Assembly: GCF_003751845.1 (NCBI RefSeq)
Contig: NZ_RJKQ01000001.1
Coordinates: 496,001 to 560,000, forward strand
Length of the DNA: 64,000 nucleotides
Source: Enterobacter sp. BIGb0383
GTDB lineage: Bacteria; Pseudomonadota; Gammaproteobacteria; Enterobacterales; Enterobacteriaceae
Reading direction: 5' to 3'
The notes under the pieces are model-generated. The model did not search any database, was not told the DNA's origin, and saw only the letters and a list, made by a program, of their open reading frames with translations. Below are positions 20,021 to 29,280 of this stretch, piece after piece (position 1 is the first letter of the stretch; every line of letters begins with the position of its first letter). The position numbers were made by a program, and so were the translations under genes.

Positions 20021-20317
20021 TTAATGACCGACTAATCCGATTAACTTTTTCATCTCCTGCACGAGTTTGTCTTTATCAGCCGCGGGCATTCGTTTTATTG
20101 CGCCAGGATTAAATCCGGTATGACATTTCATGGCCCGGGTGAAGGTCTGCTGTGATTCGTATCCATACTGTAAGGCAATTTCAATAACGGGATATGCCGT
20201 ATTGATAAGGTCGATTGCCGCGTTGCTGAGTCGCAAAATTCGAATGTAGCGGCCAAGCGTGATGCCGGTGTGTTGTTTAAAAATCCTTTGCATATGCCAG
20301 CGCGAAAAACCTGCTCG
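20021..20317 (-). pseudogene. AraC-family regulator remnant (C-terminal HTH only)
   Basis: The frame carries the two helix-turn-helix units of a small MarA/SoxS/Rob-like protein from RAGFSRWHMQRIFKQHTGIT through ALQYGYESQQTFTRAMKCHT and a GLVGH end. The expected first ~20-30 residues of the domain are missing. The frame can be read further to 20491, but that extension is antisense to nitroreductase codons and has no AraC likeness. The break lies near 20,320-20,340, where the opposite-strand nitroreductase remnant begins. Expression is doubtful, although a hybrid protein is possible. Confidence 0.7.
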
Positions 20318-20329
20318 CCGGGCCGTCGC

Positions 20330-20692
20330 TGCGATATCCAGCAACCTGATGGCGCTATTGCAAAAGATCTCGCCGACATGATTAATCTGCCGCAATACAG
20401 CTTTGTCGCCTTTGGTATGGCGGTAGGGCTGCCAGATGGGGCCAGAGCCAGCAGCATTCGGCCCCGACCCGCTCAGCCTATGGTGCTGCATTACAATCAG
20501 TATCAGCAGCGCCGCTACCGTGCCTTGCTAGACGAGTATGAAACCGCTTATCAGGCGTTTCGAACCCGGCAGAATATGAGCAAAAAAACCTGGACTGGCT
20601 CCATTATTGAATCGGCGACCAGCATGTCATACATGGGTGGACGCGAACATCTGCGTCAAACGGTACAAACGCGCGGTTTCAAATTAAAGTAG
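20330..20692 (+). pseudogene. NfsA-like NADPH nitroreductase remnant (C-terminal half)
   Basis: The frame ending at 20692 reads DLADMINLPQYSFVAFGMAV, GLPD, then RPRPAQPMVLHYNQY, YETAYQAF and a HLRQTVQTRGFKLK end. This matches the C-terminal third of NfsA-type flavin nitroreductases (LPQHVLPLFGLCLGWP, YxxxL, KQGW-type ends in E. coli NfsA). The N-terminal FMN-binding two-thirds are absent; the sequence upstream turns into the AraC remnant on the other strand. No start codon is correctly placed. It is a deletion relic, seven bases before the convergent amidotransferase gene stop. Confidence 0.7.
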
Positions 20693-20699
20693 AAAAGCG

Positions 20700-21422
20700 T
20701 CAACCCATATGCTGCGCCACAAAGCGCGTCAGCAGCTCAGTCGCCTCGGGCGTGTCCTGAAGGTCCTGGGTCAACGTATCCGGGCACACGCCCGCACCGC
20801 GCAGTCTTTCCGCCCGGCTGTGAATAATGGTGGAGAGGATCGCCGGGGTGATCTCCGGGTGAAACTGGGAGGAGTATGCTTTCTCGCCGTAGCGCACTAT
20901 CTGGAAGCGATCGTGCGCGGAGGTCGCCAGCGCGACGGCATCTTCCGGCAGGCGGGTGATGGTCTGCATATGGGTCAGCTGGGCGGGAAACTGGCGGGGC
21001 ATATCGGCCAGCAGCGGGTCGTCACTGGCTGTCAGAGAAACCGTTTTACTGCCGATCTCGATGCCGTCAGGGTGATAGTCCACCTCGCCGCCGAGGGCGT
21101 GGGCCATCAGCTGATGGCCGTAGCAGACGCCGAAAACGGCGGCTCTGGCCGCAACGGCCTGGCGTATCCACGCTGCCGTTTGTTCGCTCCAGTCCAGACG
21201 GTCCGTCACCATCTCCCAGGCGCCGGTGATCACCGCCACGGTGCGGCTGTCGGGCGCGGGCAGGGGTTCACCGGCAAAGACGCGGATCGTCTGTACCGCG
21301 TGTTCCCAGCGCGCCAGCAGCGGGGCGAACCAGGTCGGGAGATCCCCGTGATGCGACTGAATATCGGCGGGCGGCATGCCCGTCTGGATCAACAGCAGAG
21401 TCGGAGCGGCGGGGGATGACAT
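20700..21422 (-). CDS. Class I glutamine amidotransferase-like protein
   Basis: A 240-residue stand-alone GATase. The nucleophile Cys100 lies in FGVCYGHQLMAHALGG and the His-Glu pair in SSQFHPEIT, so the full triad is present. It resembles GMP-synthase-like amidotransferases such as YfeJ, which are believed to act on glutamine conjugates or small-molecule donors, but no synthase partner is adjacent. The start MSSPAAPT follows AGAAGGAAGTCCCT. It lies 92 bases downstream of tqsA on the same strand. Function unknown. Confidence 0.87.
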   Translation of the reverse strand: MSSPAAPTLLLIQTGMPPADIQSHHGDLPTWFAPLLARWEHAVQTIRVFAGEPLPAPDSRTVAVITGAWEMVTDRLDWSEQTAAWIRQAVAARAAVFGVCYGHQLMAHALGGEVDYHPDGIEIGSKTVSLTASDDPLLADMPRQFPAQLTHMQTITRLPEDAVALATSAHDRFQIVRYGEKAYSSQFHPEITPAILSTIIHSRAERLRGAGVCPDTLTQDLQDTPEATELLTRFVAQHMG

Positions 21423-21514
21423 AGGGACTTCCTTCTGAGACGGGCGAACGATTGTCAGTCAGGCTAATAAAAAACGGCCCGACCGACAATGGAATAAAAT
21501 TCAGGATCTCCCGA

Positions 21515-22549
21515 CTAGCGCTTGTTCAGGTCGCTCAGCAGGATAGCGATGCTCTGTCCGCCCTGCGTCTGTTCGAGGGCGATTTTGGCGATAATGGTGA
21601 GCGGGACCGAAAGCAGCATCCCGACCAGCCCGAGCAGCCAGCCCCAGAAGATTAACGACAAAAACACCACCAGCGTCGACAGACCAAGGCCGCGACCCAT
21701 CAGGCGCGGGTCGAGAATATTGCCGAAGATCAGGTTGATCAGCAGATAGCCGGTCAGCACCACCAGCGCGTCGTACAGCCCCCCGAAAACCAGCACCTGG
21801 GCAATCGGCGGGATGGCCGCCAGCACCGAGCCGATATTGGGAATATAGTTAAGCGCGAAGGCCAGCAGGCCCCAGATAAAGGCAAAGCGCACCTCCAGCA
21901 GCACCAGCATTCCCCAGATAATCACCCCGGTGACGAGGCTTATCGCGGTTTTCAGCACCAGATAGCGCGAAACGCTGTCCAGCGCGCGCTGGATCGCGCC
22001 CATGCCTTCCGTCGGGCGGGCCATCAGCTGCTGCAGTTTGGCCGGAAGCTGGGGAACTTCCAGCAGCATAAAGACCACCGTCAGCAGCAGTAAAAAGATG
22101 GATGACATGGCGCTGGAGAGCTGAGAGAGCAGGGTAGAAACCAGCGACATCGCCGCATTAGGATCGATATATTTAATCAGTTCATCCACCGAGATACCGA
22201 TCCCGGCGCGCTGGAGCCAGGGCTCCAGATTTTGCAGCGGCACCACCAGGTATGAACGATACTGAGGCAGGGTTCGCGCCAGTTCGTTCAGGGAGGTGCC
22301 AAGATAGGCCAGCAGCAAAACGGCGATCAGCACGATGGCACCGACCAGCAGGCTTATCGCCAGCACCCGTGGGATCCGCCAGCGCACCATGCGCTGGACC
22401 ACCGGGTTGAGCACCACGGCGATAAACAGCGCCAGAATAAAGGGCACGATAATATCGGCGGCAAGACGGATCCCGGCGAGGATGATCACCAGCATCCCCA
22501 GCATGATAACCAGCTTAAGGCCGTTAAGCGTAATGATGGGCCTGGACAT
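21515..22549 (-). CDS. tqsA: TqsA, AI-2 exporter of the AI-2E family
   Basis: A 344-residue inner-membrane protein very close to E. coli TqsA (YdgG), beginning [14 protein letters not shown] and ending [14 protein letters not shown]. About eight transmembrane helices flank a loop ([20 protein letters not shown]). TqsA controls export of quorum signal AI-2 and affects biofilm formation. I start at MSRP, which has CAGGAGCCGCC upstream and matches the E. coli start, not 36 bases earlier. Neighbouring mdtJI is divergent, as in E. coli. Confidence 0.95.
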   Translation of the reverse strand: MSRPIITLNGLKLVIMLGMLVIILAGIRLAADIIVPFILALFIAVVLNPVVQRMVRWRIPRVLAISLLVGAIVLIAVLLLAYLGTSLNELARTLPQYRSYLVVPLQNLEPWLQRAGIGISVDELIKYIDPNAAMSLVSTLLSQLSSAMSSIFLLLLTVVFMLLEVPQLPAKLQQLMARPTEGMGAIQRALDSVSRYLVLKTAISLVTGVIIWGMLVLLEVRFAFIWGLLAFALNYIPNIGSVLAAIPPIAQVLVFGGLYDALVVLTGYLLINLIFGNILDPRLMGRGLGLSTLVVFLSLIFWGWLLGLVGMLLSVPLTIIAKIALEQTQGGQSIAILLSDLNKR

Positions 22550-22710
22550 GGCGGCTCCTGAATAAAAAGTATCGTCCGAGTGCATTAATAATAATATGCG
22601 CTGGCAGAAAATAAATTAACAAAAAACAAACGCCGCAGGTAAAGAAGTGAAAACCCGTTGAGTTAATGCGGCCGCTATGATAAAAATCTCAGCGTGTACA
22701 ACTACAGAGG

Positions 22711-22756
22711 ACAATTATCATCCGCAATGACGAGAAGCAATTCCGCGGATAATTGT
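22711..22756 (+). repeat. Inverted repeat in the mdtJI leader
   Basis: Left arm ACAATTATCATCCGC and right arm GCGGATAATTGT form a 12-pair stem with a three-base bulge and a 19-base loop. There is no U-tract. In an mdtJI transcript it would lie seven bases before the candidate leader ORF start, so it may shape its translation. Confidence 0.55.
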
Positions 22757-22762
22757 AATTTT

Positions 22763-22858
22763 ATGGACAATCTGTTCAGGACGTTAACTTCAATCGCTGT
22801 TCCCCCCTCATCATTACCCCTGCTTGTCGCTGACCAACACTGGCGCTCGGCCCTTTAG
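22763..22858 (+). CDS. Candidate leader peptide of mdtJI (position of MdtU)
   Basis: A 31-codon ORF, MDNLFRTLTSIAVPPSSLPL then LVADQHWRSAL, ends 113 bases before mdtJ. E. coli mdtJI is preceded by a short ORF, mdtU, whose translation mediates spermidine induction through premature termination. I cannot recall the E. coli peptide sequence well enough to prove identity; the call rests on position, length and the Pro-Pro and charged C-terminal end. An in-frame ATG at 22727 would add 12 residues but lies in the hairpin loop. No strong ribosome-binding site is visible. Confidence 0.4.
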   Translation: MDNLFRTLTSIAVPPSSLPLLVADQHWRSAL

Positions 22859-22971
22859 TCCCACTCCTGTTTCTACTGGCGCGTACGATTTCGCCAGAGG
22901 CTGATTTAATTTTTTACGGTTCACCGCCCGGGTGAGCTGCGATGGATTATATTCTCAAGCAGGAGAACACC

Positions 22972-23328
22972 ATGTTTTATTGGATAGTATTAGCCCTCGC
23001 CATCGTTGCCGAAATTACCGGCACCCTGTCGATGAAATGGGCGAGCACAAGCGGCGGCAGCACCGGATTTATTATGATGCTGGTGATGATCTCTCTCTCC
23101 TATATTTTTCTGGCCTTTGCGGTAAAAAAAATCGCCCTCGGCGTGGCCTATGCGCTATGGGAAGGGATCGGTATTTTGCTTATCACTCTGTTCAGCGTCA
23201 CGCTGTTTGACGAAAGCCTGTCACCGATGAAAATCGCCGGCCTGGCGACGCTGATCGTGGGGATTGTGCTGATTAAGTCCGGCACCCGTAAAGCGAAGAA
23301 AACCGGAGGCAGCCATGTCGCCGTTTGA
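22972..23328 (+). CDS. mdtJ: MdtJ, spermidine export subunit (SMR family)
   Basis: A 118-residue small multidrug resistance protein with four transmembrane helices ([19 protein letters not shown], ending in [11 protein letters not shown]). It works with MdtI to export excess spermidine. The start follows CAGGAGAACACC and agrees with the E. coli protein; a longer frame from 22942 is not supported. The last 14 bases overlap mdtI, typical of this heterodimer. The conserved Glu in helix 1 (AEITGT) and WEGIG are present. Confidence 0.96.
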   Translation: MFYWIVLALAIVAEITGTLSMKWASTSGGSTGFIMMLVMISLSYIFLAFAVKKIALGVAYALWEGIGILLITLFSVTLFDESLSPMKIAGLATLIVGIVLIKSGTRKAKKTGGSHVAV

Positions 23329-23644
23329 GTGGGTCCATATTGCCTGGCTGGCGCTGGCCATCGTGCTGGAAATTATCGCTAATATCTTCCTGAAATACTC
23401 CGACGGCTTCCGCCGGCCGCTGTACGGCGTGCTTTCGCTGGCAGCGGTCCTGGGCGCATTCAGCGCCCTGTCACAGGCGATTAAGGGCATCGATCTCTCC
23501 GTGGCCTACGCCCTGTGGGGCGGATTCGGTATTGCCGCGACCCTGGCGGCGGGCTGGATACTCTTCGGCCAGCGCCTGAACCCCAAGGGTTGGGCAGGTC
23601 TGCTCTTGTTGGTCGTGGGTCTGGTGATGATAAAACTCGCCTGA
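23315..23644 (+). CDS. mdtI: MdtI, spermidine export subunit (SMR family)
   Basis: A 109-residue four-helix SMR subunit ([20 protein letters not shown], and [20 protein letters not shown]). Partner of MdtJ in a heterodimeric spermidine exporter. It begins inside the end of mdtJ, which implies translational coupling. Nearly identical in layout to E. coli, where polyamine stress induces the pair. Confidence 0.96.
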   Translation: MSPFEWVHIAWLALAIVLEIIANIFLKYSDGFRRPLYGVLSLAAVLGAFSALSQAIKGIDLSVAYALWGGFGIAATLAAGWILFGQRLNPKGWAGLLLLVVGLVMIKLA

Positions 23645-23746
23645 TGTGATCTCTGCCGTTATCTGCGGGCAGCGAAAATCTAAACCTGTATTACGCTTAA
23701 CAAAAACATATCTGAACCCCGGTCCGTCCGGGGTTGAGGACCATAA

Positions 23747-25951
23747 ATGGTTAATCTGTTTAGCTGGCGTAATATCCCTGGAGCAAAAACGCTGTTTGCC
23801 ATGATATTTATGGCGGGCATCGGGCTGATTGTGTCTATTGTTGCCCTGCTGTATCTCTCGTTGCATCTGATCAGCACGAAATCCAACGACATCGACCGGC
23901 ACCGCACGGCGCTGTCGGTAGAGGGTGCCGTACAGACGTCGGTCAACCGCGTCTGGTCCCTGGTTATCGATAACGCCGTCTGGGATGACGCCGTGCGCAA
24001 GGTTTACGCCCCGCAGCCGGATACCGGCTGGCTCTACAATACCTGGGGAGCCGGTTTTAAAATCAATAACCTGTATGACGGCACCTTTATCCTTGATGAG
24101 CAGTTTGATGTGCTGTGGGGCTCTTTTCGTAGCGAGCCTTTCAGCGAGCGGGATATTACTTTTTTTGGTGAAGGACTGCGGGCAATCATTAACGCCAATC
24201 GCGAGGCACTGCAGTCGGGGGAGCATATCTATGCCGGGCTAACCCGGACCCGGGCGGGGATTGCGTTTATCGGTATCGGCCTGGTCCGGCCGATGATTGG
24301 TCGCCTGCAGGTCTACGACGGCACCCGGCGCTATCTGGTGATCACGCGTCATCTTAATGCGCAGATCCTCACCAATCTCGGCAATACCTTCCAGATAAAC
24401 GGCCTGAATTTCACCGACGGCACCCCCTCTGAATTTAGCGTGCCGCTGCGTAGCGCGGCGGATGAAGTGCTGGGCTATCTGAACTGGACCCCGCGTCTGC
24501 CGGGCGTGGAAGCGGCAAAGGCCGCCTCCGGGGATATCACCCGTATTGTGTTGCTGGCGTCGGGGCTGATTACGCTATTTATCCTGCTCAGCAGCGTCGG
24601 CCTGTATAAACTGGCCCGGGGTGAGCGGCTGGCGCGGGAAACCGCGCTGACCGACTGGCTAAGCCATCTGCCCAACCGGCGGGCGCTGATTGAACGACTC
24701 GATGAGATCAGCGCCCGGGGCGAGACGGATATTAAAAGCGTGGTCTTTATCGATCTCGACGGCTTCAAGGACGTCAATGATGTCTATGGCCATGACGTGG
24801 GCGACGAGCTGATCGTCAGCATTGCCGGGGTGCTTAAGGTTAAGGTGCCGAACGGCGGGATGCTGGCGCGCATGGGCGGAGATGAGTTCGCCATGACGAT
24901 TGGCGGGCTGCATGCGGCGGCCAAAGCGGCGGCTTTTGCCGGTAGCGTACTGGAGTTTTTCAACGCGCCCATCCGACTGGGAGAGCGTACGCTGCATATG
25001 GGTGCCAGTATCGGTATTGCCAGCGGTTCCCTGGTAGAGTGCACCAGTTCGGAGCTGTTCCGTCGGGCGGATATCGCCATGTACCATTCCAAAATCACCG
25101 GCAAAGGGCGCGTCACGCACTACGACGCCGAGCTGAACAGCGCCCGTGAATATCAGCTGATGGTCGAACGCGATATTCGTTACGGTCTGGAAAACGACGA
25201 GTTCGACGTCTGGTATCAGCCTATTGTTGATGCCGTCAGCCTGAAAATGATCGGCGTCGAGGCGCTGGTTCGCTGGCCGCGCCGTGGGTTTGGCGAGCTG
25301 AAGCCGGATGAGTTTATCGCCATTGCCGAATCCAGCGGCCTGATTTACGCCCTCGGACAGTTTGTGCTGCGCCGGGCCTGTCACGATCTGCAGCCGATGA
25401 GCGATCTGAAGCTGTCGGTGAATATCTCTCCCGCCCAGTTCCGCGACCCGGAATTTGAAGACAAAGTGGCCGGAGTGCTGGCGCTAACCCGTTTCCCGGC
25501 CCGCCGCCTGCAGCTGGAAGTGACCGAAACCTACGTTCTGGAAAACCCGGAGCGCGCCCGCACGGCGATCGTCAATCTGAAAGCGCTGGGCACCTCCGTC
25601 GCGCTGGATGACTTTGGCACCGGCTACTCCAGCATCGGCTATCTGCGGCGCTTTAATTTCGACAATATCAAGATCGATAAGTCGCTCGCCGGGCTGGTGG
25701 ACAGCGACGGACAGGCGGCCGCGCTGGTAAGCGGGACCATTCGCATTGCCAGCGCGCTGGGAATGACGGTCACGGCCGAAGGGGTGGAAAACGAGAAACA
25801 GCTTCGCCAGCTGCAGTTGGCCGGCTGCGACCAGCTACAGGGCTACTATTTTAGCGAGCCGGTACCGCTGGAGGCGCTGTTAAAGAGCTATCGTCAGCCG
25901 GAAGCCTTTATGGATGCACCAGTGCTTCCAGTTTATCGCGGAAACCCGTGA
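23747..25951 (+). CDS. CHASE4-GGDEF-EAL cyclic-di-GMP enzyme
   Basis: A 734-residue membrane protein. A first helix ([20 protein letters not shown]), a periplasmic CHASE4-type sensor (to about residue 260) and a second helix ([20 protein letters not shown]) precede a GGDEF domain (GGDEF at 377-381, intact) and an EAL domain (EAL at 505-507). The EAL part keeps [19 protein letters not shown] and AEGVE, so phosphodiesterase activity is plausible. The RxxD inhibitory site expected before GGDEF is absent (VPNGGMLAR). It is not in the corresponding E. coli locus; its last 44 bases overlap the convergent ydgD. Confidence 0.93.
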   Translation: MVNLFSWRNIPGAKTLFAMIFMAGIGLIVSIVALLYLSLHLISTKSNDIDRHRTALSVEGAVQTSVNRVWSLVIDNAVWDDAVRKVYAPQPDTGWLYNTWGAGFKINNLYDGTFILDEQFDVLWGSFRSEPFSERDITFFGEGLRAIINANREALQSGEHIYAGLTRTRAGIAFIGIGLVRPMIGRLQVYDGTRRYLVITRHLNAQILTNLGNTFQINGLNFTDGTPSEFSVPLRSAADEVLGYLNWTPRLPGVEAAKAASGDITRIVLLASGLITLFILLSSVGLYKLARGERLARETALTDWLSHLPNRRALIERLDEISARGETDIKSVVFIDLDGFKDVNDVYGHDVGDELIVSIAGVLKVKVPNGGMLARMGGDEFAMTIGGLHAAAKAAAFAGSVLEFFNAPIRLGERTLHMGASIGIASGSLVECTSSELFRRADIAMYHSKITGKGRVTHYDAELNSAREYQLMVERDIRYGLENDEFDVWYQPIVDAVSLKMIGVEALVRWPRRGFGELKPDEFIAIAESSGLIYALGQFVLRRACHDLQPMSDLKLSVNISPAQFRDPEFEDKVAGVLALTRFPARRLQLEVTETYVLENPERARTAIVNLKALGTSVALDDFGTGYSSIGYLRRFNFDNIKIDKSLAGLVDSDGQAAALVSGTIRIASALGMTVTAEGVENEKQLRQLQLAGCDQLQGYYFSEPVPLEALLKSYRQPEAFMDAPVLPVYRGNP

Positions 25952-26720
25952 TGGCGACGGCCCGGTTATCCGCCCGCCAGCGATCTTCCGCGGCAGGCGC
26001 GGAACTCTGAACGGCAATCAGCTGCCAGCCGTCGGCGGTCTTTAACATCAGCGGCGATCCGCTGTCGCCGGGAAGGGTATCGCACTGGTGGGAAAGCACC
26101 GTACTTTGCGCCCAGCCGGTGACCAGACAGTCGCTGTGGCTGTACAGCGTATCGAGATGATCCTGCGGATAGCCCGACTGCGTCACCTTACGGTCGGCGG
26201 CTTTTAAGGCGGCGATCAGCGCGTCCTTATCACCGCTAAAAAGCGGCAGCGGCGTAATACCGCCGGGCGGGTTACGCAGAACGATCACGCCAAAATCCCA
26301 GGAGGCGGCGGCGGGGGGAACAATCCAGCCGTCGCCGTCCGCTTTCAGACGCCGTCCCAGAGAGGGTTCGACCCGGCCTTCAATGCCGTGAATTTCATAG
26401 CGCCAGAGACCTTTCTGCGACACAAAGCGCAGAACCAGCGCTTTATCGGGGCGGCCACGCGGCGGCGTCAGCAGACAGTGTCCGGCGGTCAGCGCAAGAT
26501 GGGGAGAGATCAGGGTGGCGGTACAGAGATTGCCGCTGGCAGTTTCCAGCTGGCCGATGGCATCCCAGGGTGCAGCGGCAGGATTGCTGACGCGCGTGCG
26601 GTCGTCATGACCGAAAAACAGCGTCTTGATCGCTTCAGCGTCGCTATCGGCATCATCGGCCAGGGCCTGCGTGGAACACAGCAGCAACGATCCCAGTAAC
26701 ACTACAACGCATCTACGCAT
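25908..26720 (-). CDS. ydgD: YdgD, secreted trypsin-like serine peptidase
   Basis: A 270-residue periplasmic peptidase homologue. A signal peptide ([18 protein letters not shown]) is followed by a chymotrypsin-type domain with TAGHC (His), WDFGVIVL (Asp region) and PGDSGSPL (Ser). E. coli YdgD has no proven substrate. In E. coli it is downstream of asr and ydgU and acid-related; the same arrangement is seen here. The C-terminal codons overlap the end of the cyclic-di-GMP gene. Confidence 0.92.
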   Translation of the reverse strand: MRRCVVVLLGSLLLCSTQALADDADSDAEAIKTLFFGHDDRTRVSNPAAAPWDAIGQLETASGNLCTATLISPHLALTAGHCLLTPPRGRPDKALVLRFVSQKGLWRYEIHGIEGRVEPSLGRRLKADGDGWIVPPAAASWDFGVIVLRNPPGGITPLPLFSGDKDALIAALKAADRKVTQSGYPQDHLDTLYSHSDCLVTGWAQSTVLSHQCDTLPGDSGSPLMLKTADGWQLIAVQSSAPAAEDRWRADNRAVAITGFRDKLEALVHP

Positions 26721-26856
26721 ATTACTCTCTGTGGGGTAATTATGATGATTCAGAACCTGTTCCCGTCGCCGGGGAAAGGCGGCACCGGGGGTAAACCCGG
26801 TGAGATAACTATAGACGGAGCGCGGGAAAAACGGGATTAAAATCAGCGAGCCAGGC

Positions 26857-26940
26857 TCAGCTAAGGAAAAAGCGGGTCGCGATCAGCGCGCACAGAATCA
26901 GCATCAGGAAGATTATCTCAAATCGGTAGCGCCGCAGCAT
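26857..26940 (-). CDS. ydgU: YdgU, 27-residue membrane protein of the acid-shock locus
   Basis: The ORF encodes [20 protein letters not shown] then ATRFFLS: a positively charged start and one transmembrane helix, the form and position of E. coli YdgU (27 residues, between asr and ydgD). GGAGAG lies six bases before the ATG. It begins just past the asr terminator, so expression probably depends on partial readthrough from the acid-induced asr promoter. Molecular role unknown. Confidence 0.85.
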   Translation of the reverse strand: MLRRYRFEIIFLMLILCALIATRFFLS

Positions 26941-26951
26941 GATGCTCTCCG

Positions 26952-26993
26952 AAAAAAAAGCGGCGCCTTCACCCGGAGGATCCAGCGCCGGCT
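26952..26993 (-). terminator. asr intrinsic terminator
   Basis: On the minus strand AGCCGGCGC pairs with GCGCCGCT (one bulged C), followed by eight T. It begins about 30 bases past the asr stop. The ydgU ribosome-binding site follows immediately, so readthrough would feed ydgU and ydgD. Confidence 0.75.
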
Positions 26994-27025
26994 TATCACG
27001 ATACCTGAATCATCAGGCAGCCAGA

Positions 27026-27391
27026 TTATGCAGCCGGCTGAGCGGCCGGTTTAGCGGCTTCGTGCTTAACGTGTTTTTTGTGTTTTTTTGCAGCCTGCGC
27101 CTTCTGGGCAACCGGCTTAGCGGCTTCTTTTTTGTGTTTCTTAGCGGCCTGGGCTTTCTGCTCTACCGGTTTGGTCGCGTCAGCTTTAGCTTCTTTTTTG
27201 TGTTTCTTCGCAGCCTGCGCTTTCTGCGCAGCGGCTTTTTTATGCTTCATGTGGTGTTGCGCTTTTGCCGGTGCGGCGTGGGTGGCCGGAGCAGCAGCGG
27301 TCGCCGGAGCGGTGGTAACGGTGTCAGCAGCGAAAGCGGCAGATGACAGACCCATAGCAGCGGCAACAACCAGAGCTAATACTTTATTCAT
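27026..27391 (-). CDS. asr: Asr, acid-shock periplasmic protein
   Basis: A 121-residue protein with signal peptide [20 protein letters not shown], followed by low-complexity Ala/Lys/His/Gln repeats built on [11 protein letters not shown] and ending KPAAQPAA. This is the disordered chaperone Asr, which protects periplasmic proteins at low pH and is processed after export. I start at MNKV, seven bases after GAGGG, matching E. coli; the in-frame starts upstream are too close to that site. The repeat unit occurs three times; E. coli Asr is slightly shorter. Confidence 0.95.
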   Translation of the reverse strand: MNKVLALVVAAAMGLSSAAFAADTVTTAPATAAAPATHAAPAKAQHHMKHKKAAAQKAQAAKKHKKEAKADATKPVEQKAQAAKKHKKEAAKPVAQKAQAAKKHKKHVKHEAAKPAAQPAA

Positions 27392-27494
27392 TCTCATACC
27401 CTCGAATTGGTTTTTCATTCAACCCCACTGCGGGGCCGTTGAAATAACTATATCCTTCCTCTTCAGGGGCTTCCGTGAGTGATTGGTATCGGCG

Positions 27495-27508
27495 TGTAAC
27501 GGAATGTA
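27495..27508 (-). promoter_or_regulatory. RstA box upstream of asr
   Basis: On the minus strand the bases TACATTCCGTTACA match the RstA consensus TACATNTNGTTACA at all but one fixed position. It lies about 105 bases upstream of the asr start. In E. coli RstA, under PhoPQ/acid control, activates asr, so this supports the same acid-responsive wiring. Confidence 0.75.
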
Positions 27509-27542
27509 CAACGCCGGGTACGAGCCCCGGCGCCGGGGGAGA

Positions 27543-29027
27543 TTACAGGTAGCGTTGGGTCAGATGCTGGCGGAAATAGTCGCTGTTAAGGTCTTCGCCG
27601 GTCGCCTGCTGGATCAGCTGAGAAGTGCTGAAACGGCTGCCGTGCTGCCAGATATTCTGGCGCAGCCAGTCGAACAGGGCGGAGAAATCTCCGGTGGCGA
27701 TCGCGGTATCCAGGCCCGGCAGCGCCTTGCGTGCGGCGGCAAACAGCTGCGCGGCGTACATCGCACCCAGGGTGTAGGACGGGAAGTAGCCAAAGCTGCC
27801 GTCGGTCCAGTGAATATCCTGCATACAGCCGTTGCGATAATTGCCTTTCGTCGACAGGCCCAGGTATGCCTGCATCTTCTCATCCCACAGCGCGGGGATA
27901 TCGTCGACCTCGATCGCGCCGTCGATCAGCGCCCGCTCAATCTCATAGCGCAGGATCACGTGCGCCGGGTAGCTAACCTCATCCGCGTCGACGCGAATAT
28001 AGCCTGCTTCAACACGCTGGTTCCAGCCGACAAAATTATCCAGCGCGAACGCAGGCTGTGCGCCAAAACGCCGGGTAATGGCCGGAAGGAGGTTTTTAAT
28101 AAAGGCATCGCTGCGGCCAAGCTGCATCTCAAAGAACAGGCTCTGGGATTCGTGAATAGCGGTCGATCGCGCCAGCGCTACCGGCTGTCCGAGCCACTCG
28201 CGGGGCAGATTCTGCTCATAGCGGGCATGGCCGGTTTCATGCACCACGCCAAACAGGGCGCTGAGCATTTCGTTTTCATCATAGCGGGTGGTGATGCGCA
28301 CATCTTCCGGCACGCCGCCGCAGAACGGATGCGCACTGACGTCGAGACGACCCGCGTTAAAATCGAAGCCCAGCAGGGTCATGGCATCGATACCCAGTTC
28401 GCGCTGAGTGGCGACCGGGAACGGCCCCTGTGGCGCAATCAGCGTCTGCTGCGCCTGCTTTTCCACAACGCGCTTTAACAGGTCCGGCAGCCAGCTTTTC
28501 AGATCGTTGAACAGCGTATCCAGACGGGCGCTGGTCATATCCGGCTCGTACAGATCGAGCAGGGCATCGTAAGGGGAACAGCCTTTAGCGTCGGCGCGAA
28601 GGCGGGCTTCTTCCCGGCTTAATTTCACCACCTGCTTCAGGTTTTCAGCAAACCCTTGCCAGTCATTGGCGGGACGCTGGGTGCGCCAGGCATGCTCGCA
28701 GCGGCTACCGGCCAGGGACTTGGCCTCCACCAGCGCTTCCGGCAGCAGCGCCGCCTGCTGATAGTGGCGGGTCATTTCCCGCAGGTTAGCCTGTTCAATC
28801 TCGTTAAGATCTTCCTGCTGTGCGCCGCTTAGCCAGCCCGCAACCTGTTTGTCCGTCAGAAGCTGGTGCTGCAGTACGCTCAGCTCCGCCAGGGCTTCAC
28901 CACGCGCCGCGCTGCCGCCCGGCGGCATCATGGCAAACATATCCCAGCCGGCGATGGCGGAAAGATGGGAAAAACGAGAAAGACGCTGGAAAAGACGCGT
29001 GAGATGTTGATAATTGTCGCTGGCCAT
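27543..29027 (-). CDS. M32-family metallocarboxypeptidase (carboxypeptidase Taq)
   Basis: A 494-residue zinc carboxypeptidase of family M32, full length. The zinc motif HETGH (His263-His267) sits in GVVHETGHARYEQ; the downstream Glu ligand lies in STAIHESQSLFFE, and the family segments DVRITTRYDE and IRVDADEVSYPAHV are present. It removes C-terminal residues from peptides in the cytoplasm. E. coli K-12 has no gene at this site, so it is an addition between asr and ynfM. The start MASDNYQHL follows CGAGGAATT. Confidence 0.95.
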   Translation of the reverse strand: MASDNYQHLTRLFQRLSRFSHLSAIAGWDMFAMMPPGGSAARGEALAELSVLQHQLLTDKQVAGWLSGAQQEDLNEIEQANLREMTRHYQQAALLPEALVEAKSLAGSRCEHAWRTQRPANDWQGFAENLKQVVKLSREEARLRADAKGCSPYDALLDLYEPDMTSARLDTLFNDLKSWLPDLLKRVVEKQAQQTLIAPQGPFPVATQRELGIDAMTLLGFDFNAGRLDVSAHPFCGGVPEDVRITTRYDENEMLSALFGVVHETGHARYEQNLPREWLGQPVALARSTAIHESQSLFFEMQLGRSDAFIKNLLPAITRRFGAQPAFALDNFVGWNQRVEAGYIRVDADEVSYPAHVILRYEIERALIDGAIEVDDIPALWDEKMQAYLGLSTKGNYRNGCMQDIHWTDGSFGYFPSYTLGAMYAAQLFAAARKALPGLDTAIATGDFSALFDWLRQNIWQHGSRFSTSQLIQQATGEDLNSDYFRQHLTQRYL

Positions 29028-29169
29028 AATTCCTCGATTCGGCTGAAAGGTATCTCGTTGAGTATATTGTTTTTTATCCAGGCGAATAGCTTTTTGAGGC
29101 AGTTATCATTTTTTTCCCCTCAATAAGCTAGAATTTATGCCGATAACCCCTCATGACACACAGCAAATT

Positions 29170-29262
29170 ATGAATCCGTATATTTGGGTTTTTGTGATTT
29201 TGCTGTCGCTGGACGCGGTTCGGGAGATGGTGGGTCAAGCCTCAATTCTCGGGCTGTGGTAA
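29170..29262 (+). CDS. Possible 30-residue membrane protein
   Basis: The ORF encodes MNPYIWVFVILLSLDAVREM then VGQASILGLW, with a short hydrophobic stretch at residues 4-14. It is followed after 18 bases by a perfect hairpin. There is no clear ribosome-binding site and I recognise no family. It stands in the 312-base gap between the M32 gene and ynfM, which otherwise shows nothing coding. Confidence 0.3.
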   Translation: MNPYIWVFVILLSLDAVREMVGQASILGLW

Positions 29263-29280
29263 CAGGACGGCAGTTTTATG

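Noticed and set aside
20318-20491. N-terminal extension of the AraC-like frame to a 157-residue protein
   Set aside because: The extra 58 residues are antisense to nitroreductase codons and lack AraC character; treated as open by chance across the deletion junction.
22727-22762. Upstream ATG as start of the mdtJI leader ORF
   Set aside because: It lies in the hairpin loop with no ribosome-binding site; the ATG at 22763 was preferred, though neither is strong.
26939-27346. Plus-strand frame with Phe/Val/Arg-rich repeats
   Set aside because: It is the complement of the Lys/Ala repeats of asr; the repeats belong to the Asr protein and not to a separate gene or a CRISPR-like array.
27511-27540. 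GC-rich repeat (CGCCGGG...CCCCGGCG) after the M32 gene
   Set aside because: No T-run follows on the minus strand, and GC-rich repeats are common here; terminator function not claimed.
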